Source of the DNA: Niastella soli
GTDB taxonomy: Bacteria; Bacteroidota; Bacteroidia; Chitinophagales; Chitinophagaceae
Assembly: GCF_017742245.1 (NCBI RefSeq)
Contig: NZ_JAGHKO010000005.1
Span: 620,001-684,000, forward strand
Length of the DNA stretch: 64,000 nt
Reading direction: 5' to 3'
In this document: in pieces, positions 56,604 to 64,000 of the stretch
Layout of the letters: each line of letters starts with the position of its first letter
Position numbering within the stretch: position 1 is the first letter of the stretch
The notes under the pieces: model-generated
What the model saw: only the letters and a program-made list of their open reading frames with translations
Database searches by the model: none
What the model was told of the DNA's origin: nothing
Program-made: the position numbers and the translations under genes

Positions 56604-56715
56604 TTTGGGAGGGTGGCGAGCTTGCTCGCCAAACCGGACAAAGGAAAAAGGCCAGGCGCGATAGCGCCGCACTTGTTTAGTTTTGACGATCCCCACCTTA
56701 GGGATCGCCGGAGGC

Positions 56716-56733
56716 AATCCCTCTCTCTCCGCA
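56716..56733 (+). other. attachment site copy 3
   Basis: An 18-bp repeat, AATCCCTCTCTCTCCGCA, of the tRNA 3' end. It lies 169 bases after copy 2 and implies a second insertion event or a nested remnant. Confidence 0.7.
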
Positions 56734-57579
56734 AGAAAGAAATATAATTTGTAAAGCCCTGTATTTCAAAAGAATACCGGGCTTTTTCTTTTTCTTATAA
56801 TCTCCGGTAACTTAGTCTTGTTTTTTGGTTAAATGATTTAAAATGAATGCTTTATGAATTTTGATACAGCTGATAAATTCAAAAGTTAGTGAGTGATTGG
56901 GACACCTTAAATGAGTGATATAGTGAGTGATTCAGTGAGTGGTAAAAGAGGCAAAAAAAATCACTCACTGACCACATTATAACTTTCTTATAATCAGGTT
57001 GTACTACTGTTTGATCTATTGTACCATTTTGGAGGAAAGTGGAGCTTACAGGTAGGAGCGATGTGAATGATAGGCATATTGCAAATAAGATCAGCAACAA
57101 CTGTAGATCGGGTCTATGGTATCCACCCAATACGTTTCAACCGGTAAATACAACCCAGCTAAAGTGTAATTTTAAACGATAACGGTGCTATCCTTAAGTT
57201 ATCACATCTGTTAAGCATTTCCCCAATGCTGACATATACGCTCCGTTAAGGTATTTCTGATACAAGGCACTGATGGTGTTGTAAGTACATCTCTGCAATG
57301 CCGTGTCCTCCGATCCCTACTCTGCAATTTTCTATTACCCGATTTTGTTGACTTAAGTCAAATAAAGTAATACGTTATTATGAATTGGTCATATTATTTT
57401 AATATTGCTGTAGAATTCATAATATCAGTCTAGCACTTAGGCTACGTTTTCAGTTTCCCAACCAACTCACTTTTGATTCACATAATGCGTGGTTAAACAT
57501 TCGTGACGACCACTTAATCTATTGTTTGATCAGTTAAACCTGAACGGTTAAGCCGCACTGTATAGAAATCAAGTATGCA
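56734..57579. other. 846-bp gap with simple repeats and no gene recognised
   Basis: Just after att copy 3, AAAGCCC...GGGCTTT followed by a T run forms a terminator-like hairpin (about 56752-56790). A region of GTGAGTGATT-type short repeats spans about 56888-56975. The remainder shows no gene or RNA; it may be decayed accessory DNA. Confidence 0.5.
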
Positions 57580-57774
57580 ATGAAAGTTTATGTTACCGAT
57601 GATGGTCATTATATGGAAAGAGATGATTTAATGCAATATTTAAGACTATTGAAAGATACTACCATGGTAGACCTATCTAAAGAGCAGTTTGTGAAAAGGA
57701 TTTGGGATAATAACTATTTTGGAGACAGTATAATAAATCAGGAATGCTTTTTAAAAATGAAACAGGAATTTTAA
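57580..57774 (+). CDS. Possible small protein, 64 aa
   Basis: MKVYVTDDGHYMERDDLMQY begins a 64-aa frame, mixed alpha/beta in composition (LRLLKDTTMVDLSKEQFVKR). No family is recognised. It lies between the tRNA element and the CRISPR array in an AT-rich segment. Confidence 0.35.
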   Translation: MKVYVTDDGHYMERDDLMQYLRLLKDTTMVDLSKEQFVKRIWDNNYFGDSIINQECFLKMKQEF

Positions 57775-57786
57775 AGACAATTATAA

Positions 57787-57957
57787 ATGCACCTTTATTT
57801 AAACTTTGCCAGGAATAGTGAGCCTATTCCATGGCTGAACCAGCTATTTACTCTGATTCCAAAGTCGCCGAAATTCAGATCAACGGAACACCTTGGTTCT
57901 CTTCCACAGAAAGATCGTTTACTGGTAGTCCCGTTTTATTATAAGATGTGGCAATAA
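57787..57957 (+). CDS. Possible small protein, 56 aa, just before the CRISPR array
   Basis: ATG 57787 gives MHLYLNFARNSEPIPWLNQL and ends DRLLVVPFYYKMWQ before TAA 57957. It follows the preceding small frame by 12 bases. No family is recognised, and it might be the decayed end of a former gene. Confidence 0.25.
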   Translation: MHLYLNFARNSEPIPWLNQLFTLIPKSPKFRSTEHLGSLPQKDRLLVVPFYYKMWQ

Positions 57958-57987
57958 AGGGAGGCATATTACCATGTGTGTATTGCC

Positions 57988-58276
57988 GGTGAAATCGAAC
58001 CATTGAGAAATTGAAACAACATGATTATATTTAGTGCAGGGGCTTCTGATCCATGGTATAATCGCACCATTAAGGAATTGAAACTATTAATTTAAAATTG
58101 CTTCATTTGAATGGGCCTTTTTTTAATCGCACCATGAGGAATCAAAACCTCAATATCGTCATACCAGCTTATGCCGAGGTTATGGGTATAATTGCACCAT
58201 TGAGGAATTGAAACAACCCTTTTCCGCAGTGGCCATTGGAGCTTGCGGTATAGTCGCACCATCGAAGAAATGAAAC
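57988..58276 (+). CRISPR. Degenerate CRISPR array, five repeats and four spacers
   Basis: Five 30-bp repeats at 57988-58017, 58055-58084, 58119-58148, 58185-58214 and 58247-58276 share the core ATCGCACCAT and the end GAATTGAAAC in most copies. Spacers are 37, 34, 36 and 32 bases and unrelated to one another. No two repeats are identical; the best pair (second and fourth) differ at two bases, and the third has a one-base deletion and altered end. The orientation (repeats ending GAAAC on the + strand) matches the downstream cas genes. The array looks inactive or decaying. Confidence 0.8.
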
Positions 58277-58458
58277 TTGTATGTGGAAATAGTATTCAAT
58301 AAATTGTAACAGAATTGATTATGATGCGAATGCCGTTTTTCAGACGATTATGAATGGTTGGATGAAACTCATTTTTCAACACACAGTTAATGACATGGAT
58401 AAGTGCTTTCACATTTTACCCTGAAAGGAATGGTTTATCAGGGTTAGTCGGATTCGTG

Positions 58459-58524
58459 ATTGATATCTCGATCAATGATTCTTGACTTTCGTCAAGAATT
58501 AAGCTTGAAAAAACTGAGCTTAAT
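58459..58524 (+). promoter_or_regulatory. Three consecutive stem-loops between array and cas6
   Basis: ATTGAT/ATCAAT (about 58459-58476), ATTCTTGAC-TTTC-GTCAAGAAT (58478-58499) and ATTAAGCT/AGCTTAAT (58498-58524) form successive inverted repeats. They precede the likely promoter of cas6 and could be operators or a terminator for array transcription. Confidence 0.5.
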
Positions 58525-58551
58525 CACATTTTCTTCACAGTACTAAAAGGT

Positions 58552-58585
58552 CTTGCTGATTCATTTTATTTTTCATTTACCTTAG
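58552..58585 (+). promoter_or_regulatory. Candidate promoter of the cas operon
   Basis: CTTG (58552-58555) and TACCTTAG (58578-58585) lie 22 bases apart, close to TTTG/TAnnTTTG with one mismatch in each element. It ends 23 bases before the cas6 ATG. Confidence 0.35.
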
Positions 58586-58608
58586 GTTAAACGATACCCC
58601 TTTGCCAT

Positions 58609-59418
58609 ATGCGAATTGCATTAACCTTAACACCATGTGCCAGCCATGGTTTATTGCCTATCAATTATCAGTATCCGCTGTCTGCAGCGATATACAGGAT
58701 CATTCAGCGGGCCGATGAAAAGTATTCAGCCTTCCTTCATAAGGAAGGATATAAACTCAATTGGAAGAGTTTTAAGCTGTTCAGTTTTTCTGATCTACGT
58801 ATGCCATTTCGCATTCAGGGAGACCGGCTTTACATCCATAGCTCACCGGCTTCGCTTATTGTCTGTTTTCATATAGAAGAAGCAGCGGCTAATTTCATAA
58901 AAGGGTTATTTATCAACCAGCAGCTAAATATTTCTGATAAAATAAGTCGCGCACAATTTTCTATTAACAATGTTCAATTGTTACCAGATCTCTTCAATTC
59001 GGTTCATCACACTGAACCGGAGGTAGTATTACAGCCCATATCTCCGTTAGTGGTAGGAAGGAAAAATAGTAAGGGGAATTATGATTTTCTGAACCCGGGA
59101 GATCCGGATTTTAATGAGTGGTTTATTCACAACTGGATAGAGAAGTATAAGGCAATTAATTGTAATGATTCCATAGACGTGGAAACAATAAGGAGCTGTA
59201 TCGCCGTACGACTATTAACCTCAGGACAGGAAATTAAAAGCAGGCTGATCACCATAAAAGCATTTACTCCACAGCAGACTCAGATACGAGGGTTTACCAA
59301 ATTCCGTATAAAAGTGAAAGCTCCGAAACCGTTGTTACAGCTGGCTATGAATTCTGGTTTCGGGTTATATAATGCACAGGGGATGGGCTGTATGGAGGTG
59401 AGTGAAATGATTGGTTAA
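58609..59418 (+). CDS. cas6: CRISPR-associated endoribonuclease Cas6
   Basis: The 269-aa protein begins MRIALTLTPCASHGLLPINY, typical of Cas6 (start of the first RRM-like fold, LPINYQYPLSAAIYRII). A histidine in the usual helix context is at H44 (SAFLHKEGY). The C-terminal glycine-rich loop GFGLYNAQGMGCMEV is the family hallmark. Cas6 cuts the repeat in precursor crRNA and stays on the 3' hairpin. It is the first gene of the operon; cas8b begins 21 bases downstream. Confidence 0.93.
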   Translation: MRIALTLTPCASHGLLPINYQYPLSAAIYRIIQRADEKYSAFLHKEGYKLNWKSFKLFSFSDLRMPFRIQGDRLYIHSSPASLIVCFHIEEAAANFIKGLFINQQLNISDKISRAQFSINNVQLLPDLFNSVHHTEPEVVLQPISPLVVGRKNSKGNYDFLNPGDPDFNEWFIHNWIEKYKAINCNDSIDVETIRSCIAVRLLTSGQEIKSRLITIKAFTPQQTQIRGFTKFRIKVKAPKPLLQLAMNSGFGLYNAQGMGCMEVSEMIG

Positions 59419-59439
59419 CACTAAATTATTATTAGAAGA

Positions 59440-61347
59440 ATGACAAAAGAACTTACCAATTTCATCAAGTCTTTAGATCCGGATATGAAGATGCTGGGAA
59501 TGAGACCTAAAGAAGGCCTTCATATCCTGCTTCGTATACAGGAAGAAGAGGGGCGGGTATCTATCGACGAACATTCCATTGTACAGACTGCTTTTACCCG
59601 AAAGAAAGATCAAACACCGGAGGAGGTGCAATTTTTAAAGCGATGCGCTAACCTTATCCAGTTAACTTGGTGTGTGAATACCAATAAGTGCTTTGATTTG
59701 CCTATTAAAGCTATCCATTCCTGTTCGCCTTACTGTTTGGCAGTGAAAAAGGAAAACCTGACTGGTGGCGAGAAGTATAAGGAAAATAGTAAATCGAAAG
59801 TGTATGAGCGCATTAGCAGCTATTATGCTAAAGCCAGTGAACTGTTAGAAACGGATGAAGAAAAGCAAATGGTCAGGGTATTTGAGCAGGCACTTAATTC
59901 AGAAGAAAAATTTAATGCCTGGCTTACAATGTATCCGGAGTATGAGCAGTTGAAAGATAATGAATACGTCATCTTTTATCTTGATGTACCATTGAGCCGG
60001 TACGAGACAACGAATGCGCGTTATCTTGCCGACAAGCTTTTCAACACAAACGAATACAACAAAAGGGTAGCGGGAGAGATATTTGGTACATCTGACTTCT
60101 TCAATGGTTATCCCACCAAGAAGCCATTTCTATCACATCAATCTGCAAGTTTCGATATTGCCGCCCGTATTTCCGCAGAGCAAGCCAAACACCTTTTCGA
60201 GTTTCAGGATATCATGAACCGGAATATCCTTCCCAAACCCTTGCCTATTTTCATTCATCAGGAAGAGATCACGCAAAAGGCAGGTCGCAGCCTGGAGGAT
60301 TCTGCTATGGCTATTTTTAAAAGAGAGGCAGAGAAGGAGGAGCGGGACAGCCGGATAGGCTATCGCGAGATCATAGAAGAACTATATGAAAAGCACGGTG
60401 ACGAATTAGGCAACTACTATTTACTTTTTTACGATCGCGGCGAAATCAAGGACTTTGACTTTGTTCCCAAATTCGACTATCTATTATGCGATGAAAAGGG
60501 AGGGAGGTGGGCAATCGAAGACCTATTTAATGGAGGTAACGATCAATCCATCAAAAATGTATTCCATTTTCAGCAGGCAGTTCTGCTACTGATATTCAAT
60601 AATGGGCTGGTTGTTAAAACCAGGGCCGGTGGCTTCCAATACAAATACTTCGATGAGATCGACAGTAAGTACACAAAATCAGCCGCCACTTACCTGCATA
60701 TTTTGCAATATCGTAAAGCATTTTATGATTTCATTTACAAATCAAAACGACAGTCTGTTACTGCAGCGATGTTCGATAATATTTTACGAACATCGGTATT
60801 AGAAGATATCAGGCTGGATGAAATAAAAAGCAGCTATCATACTGAAGACCGTAATATTCGAAAGAAACTCAATATTTGGTTTAGTTTAAAGGAAAAATTT
60901 AATCAATCATCACATAAAAAAGAAGAAACGATGGCTAATAAGCTAAAAGAGCATCGTGAGTTTATTAAGAAACTCGTAGCGCGCGAGGCGGATATTGAAA
61001 CCGATGAGCAATACGCATTCGCTGCCGGACAGGTGATTTTCTATCTAATGTCAAAAAGTAAAACTGCAGACCGTAGCTATAAGCGACTGGAGCCGTTTCT
61101 GCAGCAAGTACAGGCAAAGCAATTGAATATGGCCATTTCGAGAATGTTCAATGCCTATAAGCACGAGCGGTTTTCCGGCAATTTTGAAAATCCATTTGCG
61201 CAGGTGGTGGCTTACGATACATCGGGAAATATCCGTGATCTTATTCCGACCTTGCTTTCCGGTATCTTTTCAAAAAATTCACTCTTTAGCGATAAAGAAT
61301 ATGAAGATGTAATTACTGTCGATTCAGAAGTAGAAACCAATAACTAA
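59440..61347 (+). CDS. cas8b: Type I-B Cascade large subunit Cas8b (Csh1-like)
   Basis: The 635-aa protein begins MTKELTNFIKSLDPDMKMLG and has the mid-region EYVIFYLDVPLSRYETTNAR, LFNTNEYNKR and FFNGYPTKKPFLSHQSASFD, which match the TM1802/Csh1-like Cas8b group. A cysteine pair (CSPYC) occurs near residue 98. The C-terminal helical part (FAAGQVIFYLMSKSKTADRSY) is like the fused small-subunit region. In Cascade it recognises the PAM and engages target DNA. Sequence of Cas8 varies strongly, so identity rests on position and length as well as motif similarity. Confidence 0.88.
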   Translation: MTKELTNFIKSLDPDMKMLGMRPKEGLHILLRIQEEEGRVSIDEHSIVQTAFTRKKDQTPEEVQFLKRCANLIQLTWCVNTNKCFDLPIKAIHSCSPYCLAVKKENLTGGEKYKENSKSKVYERISSYYAKASELLETDEEKQMVRVFEQALNSEEKFNAWLTMYPEYEQLKDNEYVIFYLDVPLSRYETTNARYLADKLFNTNEYNKRVAGEIFGTSDFFNGYPTKKPFLSHQSASFDIAARISAEQAKHLFEFQDIMNRNILPKPLPIFIHQEEITQKAGRSLEDSAMAIFKREAEKEERDSRIGYREIIEELYEKHGDELGNYYLLFYDRGEIKDFDFVPKFDYLLCDEKGGRWAIEDLFNGGNDQSIKNVFHFQQAVLLLIFNNGLVVKTRAGGFQYKYFDEIDSKYTKSAATYLHILQYRKAFYDFIYKSKRQSVTAAMFDNILRTSVLEDIRLDEIKSSYHTEDRNIRKKLNIWFSLKEKFNQSSHKKEETMANKLKEHREFIKKLVAREADIETDEQYAFAAGQVIFYLMSKSKTADRSYKRLEPFLQQVQAKQLNMAISRMFNAYKHERFSGNFENPFAQVVAYDTSGNIRDLIPTLLSGIFSKNSLFSDKEYEDVITVDSEVETNN

Positions 61348-61361
61348 ACTTAACCCCAAAA

Positions 61362-62309
61362 ATGTTACAAATGAGCACTCCATTCAATAACCGGGTATTT
61401 GGTTGCGCTATAATCAAAGCCATTAATTCCAATTACAATGCCGACTTTAGTCATCAGCCGAGAACCCTGCCAGATGGTACCGTGTATGCAACTGATAAGG
61501 TGTTGAAATATTCTGTTCGCAACTATATCTCTAAAAACTATCCCGGAGAAAAGCTTTTCTATTTCAAGAGTTATAGTGAGGAAATGCAACCGCGCAATCT
61601 GAAGGAAACATACGTTAAGAACTTTGGTGACTTCCCAAAGGCGGATAAGAAAGATAGTTCAAAAGCCCGCAAAGCGGTATTGAGTAATTTGCTGCAATGC
61701 GTAGATGTTCGTCTGTTCGGAGGTACCTTTGCTGAAGAAGGCGCTAATCTTTCTATTCACGGTACTACACAGTTTACTCATGGCGTAAACCGCTTTCCTG
61801 AAGGAGTGATCTATTCAGAGCAGATCTCTGCTCCCTTTCGAAACTCCAACAAAGATAGTGCTGATTTAATGCAAACCACATTGGGCAACCAATTCAAATT
61901 AAAAGAAGGTCATTATGTACATCATTTGTCGATAAATCCACGTAACCTGGAAGATATGAACAAGGCCGTGGACAGCACTGGCGTAACTGCGGACGATATT
62001 GAAAAACTAAAGGAGGCGTTAAGAAATGGTGTTACATTCTACGATTCTTCGGCCAAGGCCGGAGTGGAAAATGAGCTGTTGTTTTGGGTGCAGTTGAAAG
62101 AAGAATCGAAAATGGTAATGCCCTCTTTTGTAGAACTGGTAACGGTCGGTCTGGACGAAGGGCGGAGCATTGATTTTGCAAAGGTTACGGCCCTGTTGCA
62201 AAAAGAGGCTGTAAAAGCACAGGTGGAGAAGATCGAAGTGTATTATAATACTGCTATCACAACCGTTGTCAATCTCCCTGCCAATGTACAGGTACATGAA
62301 CTAAATTAA
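61362..62309 (+). CDS. cas7: Type I-B Cascade backbone subunit Cas7 (Csh2)
   Basis: ATG 61362 gives 315 aa; the next ATG at 61371 (MSTPFNNRVFGCAIIKAINS) may be the actual start because it matches the family N-terminus. The RRM-like core shows ATDKVLKYSVRNYIS, CVDVRLFGGTFAEEG, ISIHGTTQF-like LSIHGTTQFTHGVNR and GHYVHHLSINPRNL. Several copies coat the crRNA along its length in the complex. The gene lies 14 bases after cas8b and 6 before cas5. Confidence 0.93.
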   Translation: MLQMSTPFNNRVFGCAIIKAINSNYNADFSHQPRTLPDGTVYATDKVLKYSVRNYISKNYPGEKLFYFKSYSEEMQPRNLKETYVKNFGDFPKADKKDSSKARKAVLSNLLQCVDVRLFGGTFAEEGANLSIHGTTQFTHGVNRFPEGVIYSEQISAPFRNSNKDSADLMQTTLGNQFKLKEGHYVHHLSINPRNLEDMNKAVDSTGVTADDIEKLKEALRNGVTFYDSSAKAGVENELLFWVQLKEESKMVMPSFVELVTVGLDEGRSIDFAKVTALLQKEAVKAQVEKIEVYYNTAITTVVNLPANVQVHELN

Positions 62310-62315
62310 GGGGCT

Positions 62316-63092
62316 ATGGTAAATGAAAAATTGATTTCGTTTGACCTGTATGCGGATTTTGCTTTTTTCAAAAAGCCTGATTTTAACGATGGACTGCAGC
62401 TTTCGTATAATATGCTTCACAAGCCTGCATTGCTGGGTATTTTGGGAGCCATTACCGGACTGGAAGGCTATAAGCTAAAGGGTGAATTACCGCAGTATTA
62501 TCAACTACTTAAAGACATGCCAGTAGGCATTGAACCTTTGCGGCACGAGTGCGGCAACTTCCAAAAAACATCGGTAAAGTATACCAATGGAGTTGGTTAT
62601 GCCAATGCAGATGGCAACCTGCTGGTAGAGGAAACAATGTTAATAAAGCCAGCCTACCGTTGCTATCTGCAATTAGATTTAACGAACAAAACGCAGGCAA
62701 AGATTCATGAGTATATCTGCACGGAACAATGTGAGTATATCCCGTATTTAGGAAAAAATGAATTCCAGGCCTGGGTAACCCATATGCAGGAGTGGAATAC
62801 CCTGCCACTGAAACCATCTGCTTCATTCAGGATAGATAGCCTTTTTGTAAAAGAAGGTTCAGTACGCAACCAACGGGCGGAAACAGAGATAGCATTTGCC
62901 TTCGATAATCTGGAATCTATTGGAACTTTCAGTTATTTCGAAAGACTACCTACCGGGTTTAATGAAGAACTAATGCAGTACCAGCTAAGTGATTTTGCAT
63001 TCACAGACTGGAAATTAAAGCCTGAATCTAAGATCTCTTCGCTTTATCAACTGACATCCTTACGGGAAGAAAAAATAATCCAACTCTTCTGA
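62316..63092 (+). CDS. cas5: Type I-B Cascade subunit Cas5
   Basis: A 258-aa RAMP-fold protein. The start MVNEKLISFDLYADFAFFKK, then FNDGLQLSYNMLHKPALLGI and LGAITGLEGYKL are standard for Cas5 of subtype I-B. It binds the 5' handle of the crRNA. The stop codon TGA overlaps the start ATG of cas3 by one base (TGATG), implying coupled translation. Confidence 0.93.
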   Translation: MVNEKLISFDLYADFAFFKKPDFNDGLQLSYNMLHKPALLGILGAITGLEGYKLKGELPQYYQLLKDMPVGIEPLRHECGNFQKTSVKYTNGVGYANADGNLLVEETMLIKPAYRCYLQLDLTNKTQAKIHEYICTEQCEYIPYLGKNEFQAWVTHMQEWNTLPLKPSASFRIDSLFVKEGSVRNQRAETEIAFAFDNLESIGTFSYFERLPTGFNEELMQYQLSDFAFTDWKLKPESKISSLYQLTSLREEKIIQLF

Positions 63093-64000
63093 TGTTGCCA
63101 TCTTTTGCAGACATATTGACCAATATGCCTGATATCGCAAGCAGTCTTGACGGACATGACCGGTATTGGGCGCATATTCATCCTTCAAAGAAAGAAGAGC
63201 TGCTGGCAGCGCATACAGTACTAGTCAATAGGTATGCAGAAAAATTAGTAAGAGCGCATCATTTGGATGCCGTCATCGATTCACTGATAACAGCGCATGT
63301 AGCCGGCTGGGAAGATGCAGCACAATGTGCAGTAATTATTAAACAATGCTTTGTAGGCGCAATCGTTTTTCATGATTTTGGGAAAATCAATGAAAACTTT
63401 CAACTCCTGCGAATGCAGAATTTCAATGGCTTTACTGAAAATAAGAACATCTTATTAAAGCCCTCTTATGGGCATTCTAAGCTGGGTGCCTTTCTCTATT
63501 CTTGTTATTACATTGATTCCATCTTTAAACTATCTGTTTCAGATAGTTCAAAGTATCTCCTTGCAGCACACTGTTTTTTGCTCTCCTACAGCATTAATCA
63601 GCATCACAGTCCGGCACTTTTTTCAATAACTGAAAGTAATGGCTATCTGTCGGATTTTAAGGGTATGTTTGAATCTCTTCGATGTTATATTCAGCAGTAC
63701 AACTGGTCCCTCGATGAGAAAAACGTCATCAAAGTCCTTGATGACATGGAGAAGGTTTGGCTAGGCAATAGGTGGAGCAGGGCGTACAAACCTTTTCCTT
63801 TTTACACACTCATCAAACTAAATTTTTCACTGCTCACCGCGGCTGATTATTTAGCAACGCATCATTATACAGCTAGTAATGAAAATGGGAATGAAGGTGA
63901 AACATTTGATTTTGGTGTGTTCGATAAAAGGGAAAGGGTGGAGCAAATTGCGGCACACCTACATTCATTCAAACATAACCAGGCTGCCTTTAGTAAGGCT
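63092..64000 (+). CDS. cas3: CRISPR-associated nuclease/helicase Cas3, HD domain (3' end outside window)
   Basis: ATG 63092 begins MLPSFADILTNMPDIASSLD, and the frame is open to the window end (303 codons). The HD nuclease part shows H41 (LLAAHTVLVNRYA), H94-D95 (FHDFGKIN), H128 (YGHSKLGA), H171-H172 (NQHHSP) and, near residue 270, LTAADYLATHH, the expected order of metal ligands. The helicase domain would follow in the next ~500 residues. Cas3 is recruited by Cascade to degrade target DNA. The HD motifs are intact, so this part is not visibly decayed. Confidence 0.9.
   Translation, partial: MLPSFADILTNMPDIASSLDGHDRYWAHIHPSKKEELLAAHTVLVNRYAEKLVRAHHLDAVIDSLITAHVAGWEDAAQCAVIIKQCFVGAIVFHDFGKINENFQLLRMQNFNGFTENKNILLKPSYGHSKLGAFLYSCYYIDSIFKLSVSDSSKYLLAAHCFLLSYSINQHHSPALFSITESNGYLSDFKGMFESLRCYIQQYNWSLDEKNVIKVLDDMEKVWLGNRWSRAYKPFPFYTLIKLNFSLLTAADYLATHHYTASNENGNEGETFDFGVFDKRERVEQIAAHLHSFKHNQAAFSKA

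Noticed and set aside
56535-56747. 70-codon frame across att copies 2 and 3
   Set aside because: It is made of attachment repeats and hairpins; no coding signal.
56879-57130. 83-codon minus-strand frame
   Set aside because: Its C-terminal half comes from simple GTGAGTGATT-type repeats and there is no family match.
57920-57987. A possible further CRISPR repeat left of the first one
   Set aside because: No stretch here keeps the ATCGCACCAT core or the GAATTGAAAC end at the expected spacing.

Overview
The window comes from a Bacteroidota chromosome, most likely family Chitinophagaceae (Niastella/Chitinophaga type). The reasons are type IX secretion (T9SS) C-terminal sorting domains, two PorP/SprF-family proteins, a SusC/SusD pair, many AraC-type regulators, an ECF42 sigma factor with a YciI-like partner, and a TTTG-N19-TAnnTTTG promoter in front of a tRNA. 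Genus placement is inference; no marker such as 16S rRNA is present.

Region 1 (1-20.5 kb) is a surface and secretion cluster, all on the + strand. It holds a giant beta-helix/Ig/PKD protein truncated by the left window edge, a second PKD protein, a PorP/SprF protein, a PorE-like TPR/PD40/OmpA protein, a second PorP/SprF protein and a collagen-like lipoprotein. Both large proteins share an IgGFc-binding-like module and a gliding-motility-type (type B) T9SS C-terminus. PorP/SprF proteins are known partners for type B substrates, so the genes probably work together. Intergenic gaps carry a GACGGCA heptamer array and two copies of a ~150-bp inverted-repeat element; a third copy lies near 23.7 kb.

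Region 2 (21-40.8 kb) is mixed metabolism and regulation: an orphan T9SS sorting domain, an AraC gene broken by a frameshift, a DUF488 protein, an ECF42 sigma factor with its YciI partner, an AhpD-like protein, a DeoR regulator beside SusC/SusD/DUF4397, a GNAT, membrane proteins, an AraC regulator beside a nitrilase-family hydrolase, a DUF6438 gene split at an A8 run, an aldo/keto reductase and a DUF3592 protein.

Region 3 (40.9-54.3 kb) is carbohydrate related: GH115 and GH28 enzymes in one operon, an S1/P1 nuclease remnant, a GH64-type beta-1,3-glucanase with crystallin, CBM6 and T9SS domains, a ChbG/YdjC-type deacetylase between two AraC regulators, an alpha/beta hydrolase and a P-loop NTPase.

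Region 4 (54.6-56.8 kb) is a small decayed integrative element at tRNA-Ser(UGA). The tRNA 3' end is repeated twice downstream. Between the first two copies lie a membrane/coiled-coil protein, an XRE regulator and only the N-terminal part of a tyrosine integrase.

Region 5 (57.5-64 kb) is a subtype I-B-like CRISPR-Cas locus: a short, strongly degenerate array, then cas6-cas8b-cas7-cas5-cas3, with cas3 running off the right edge. The adaptation genes are not in the window.
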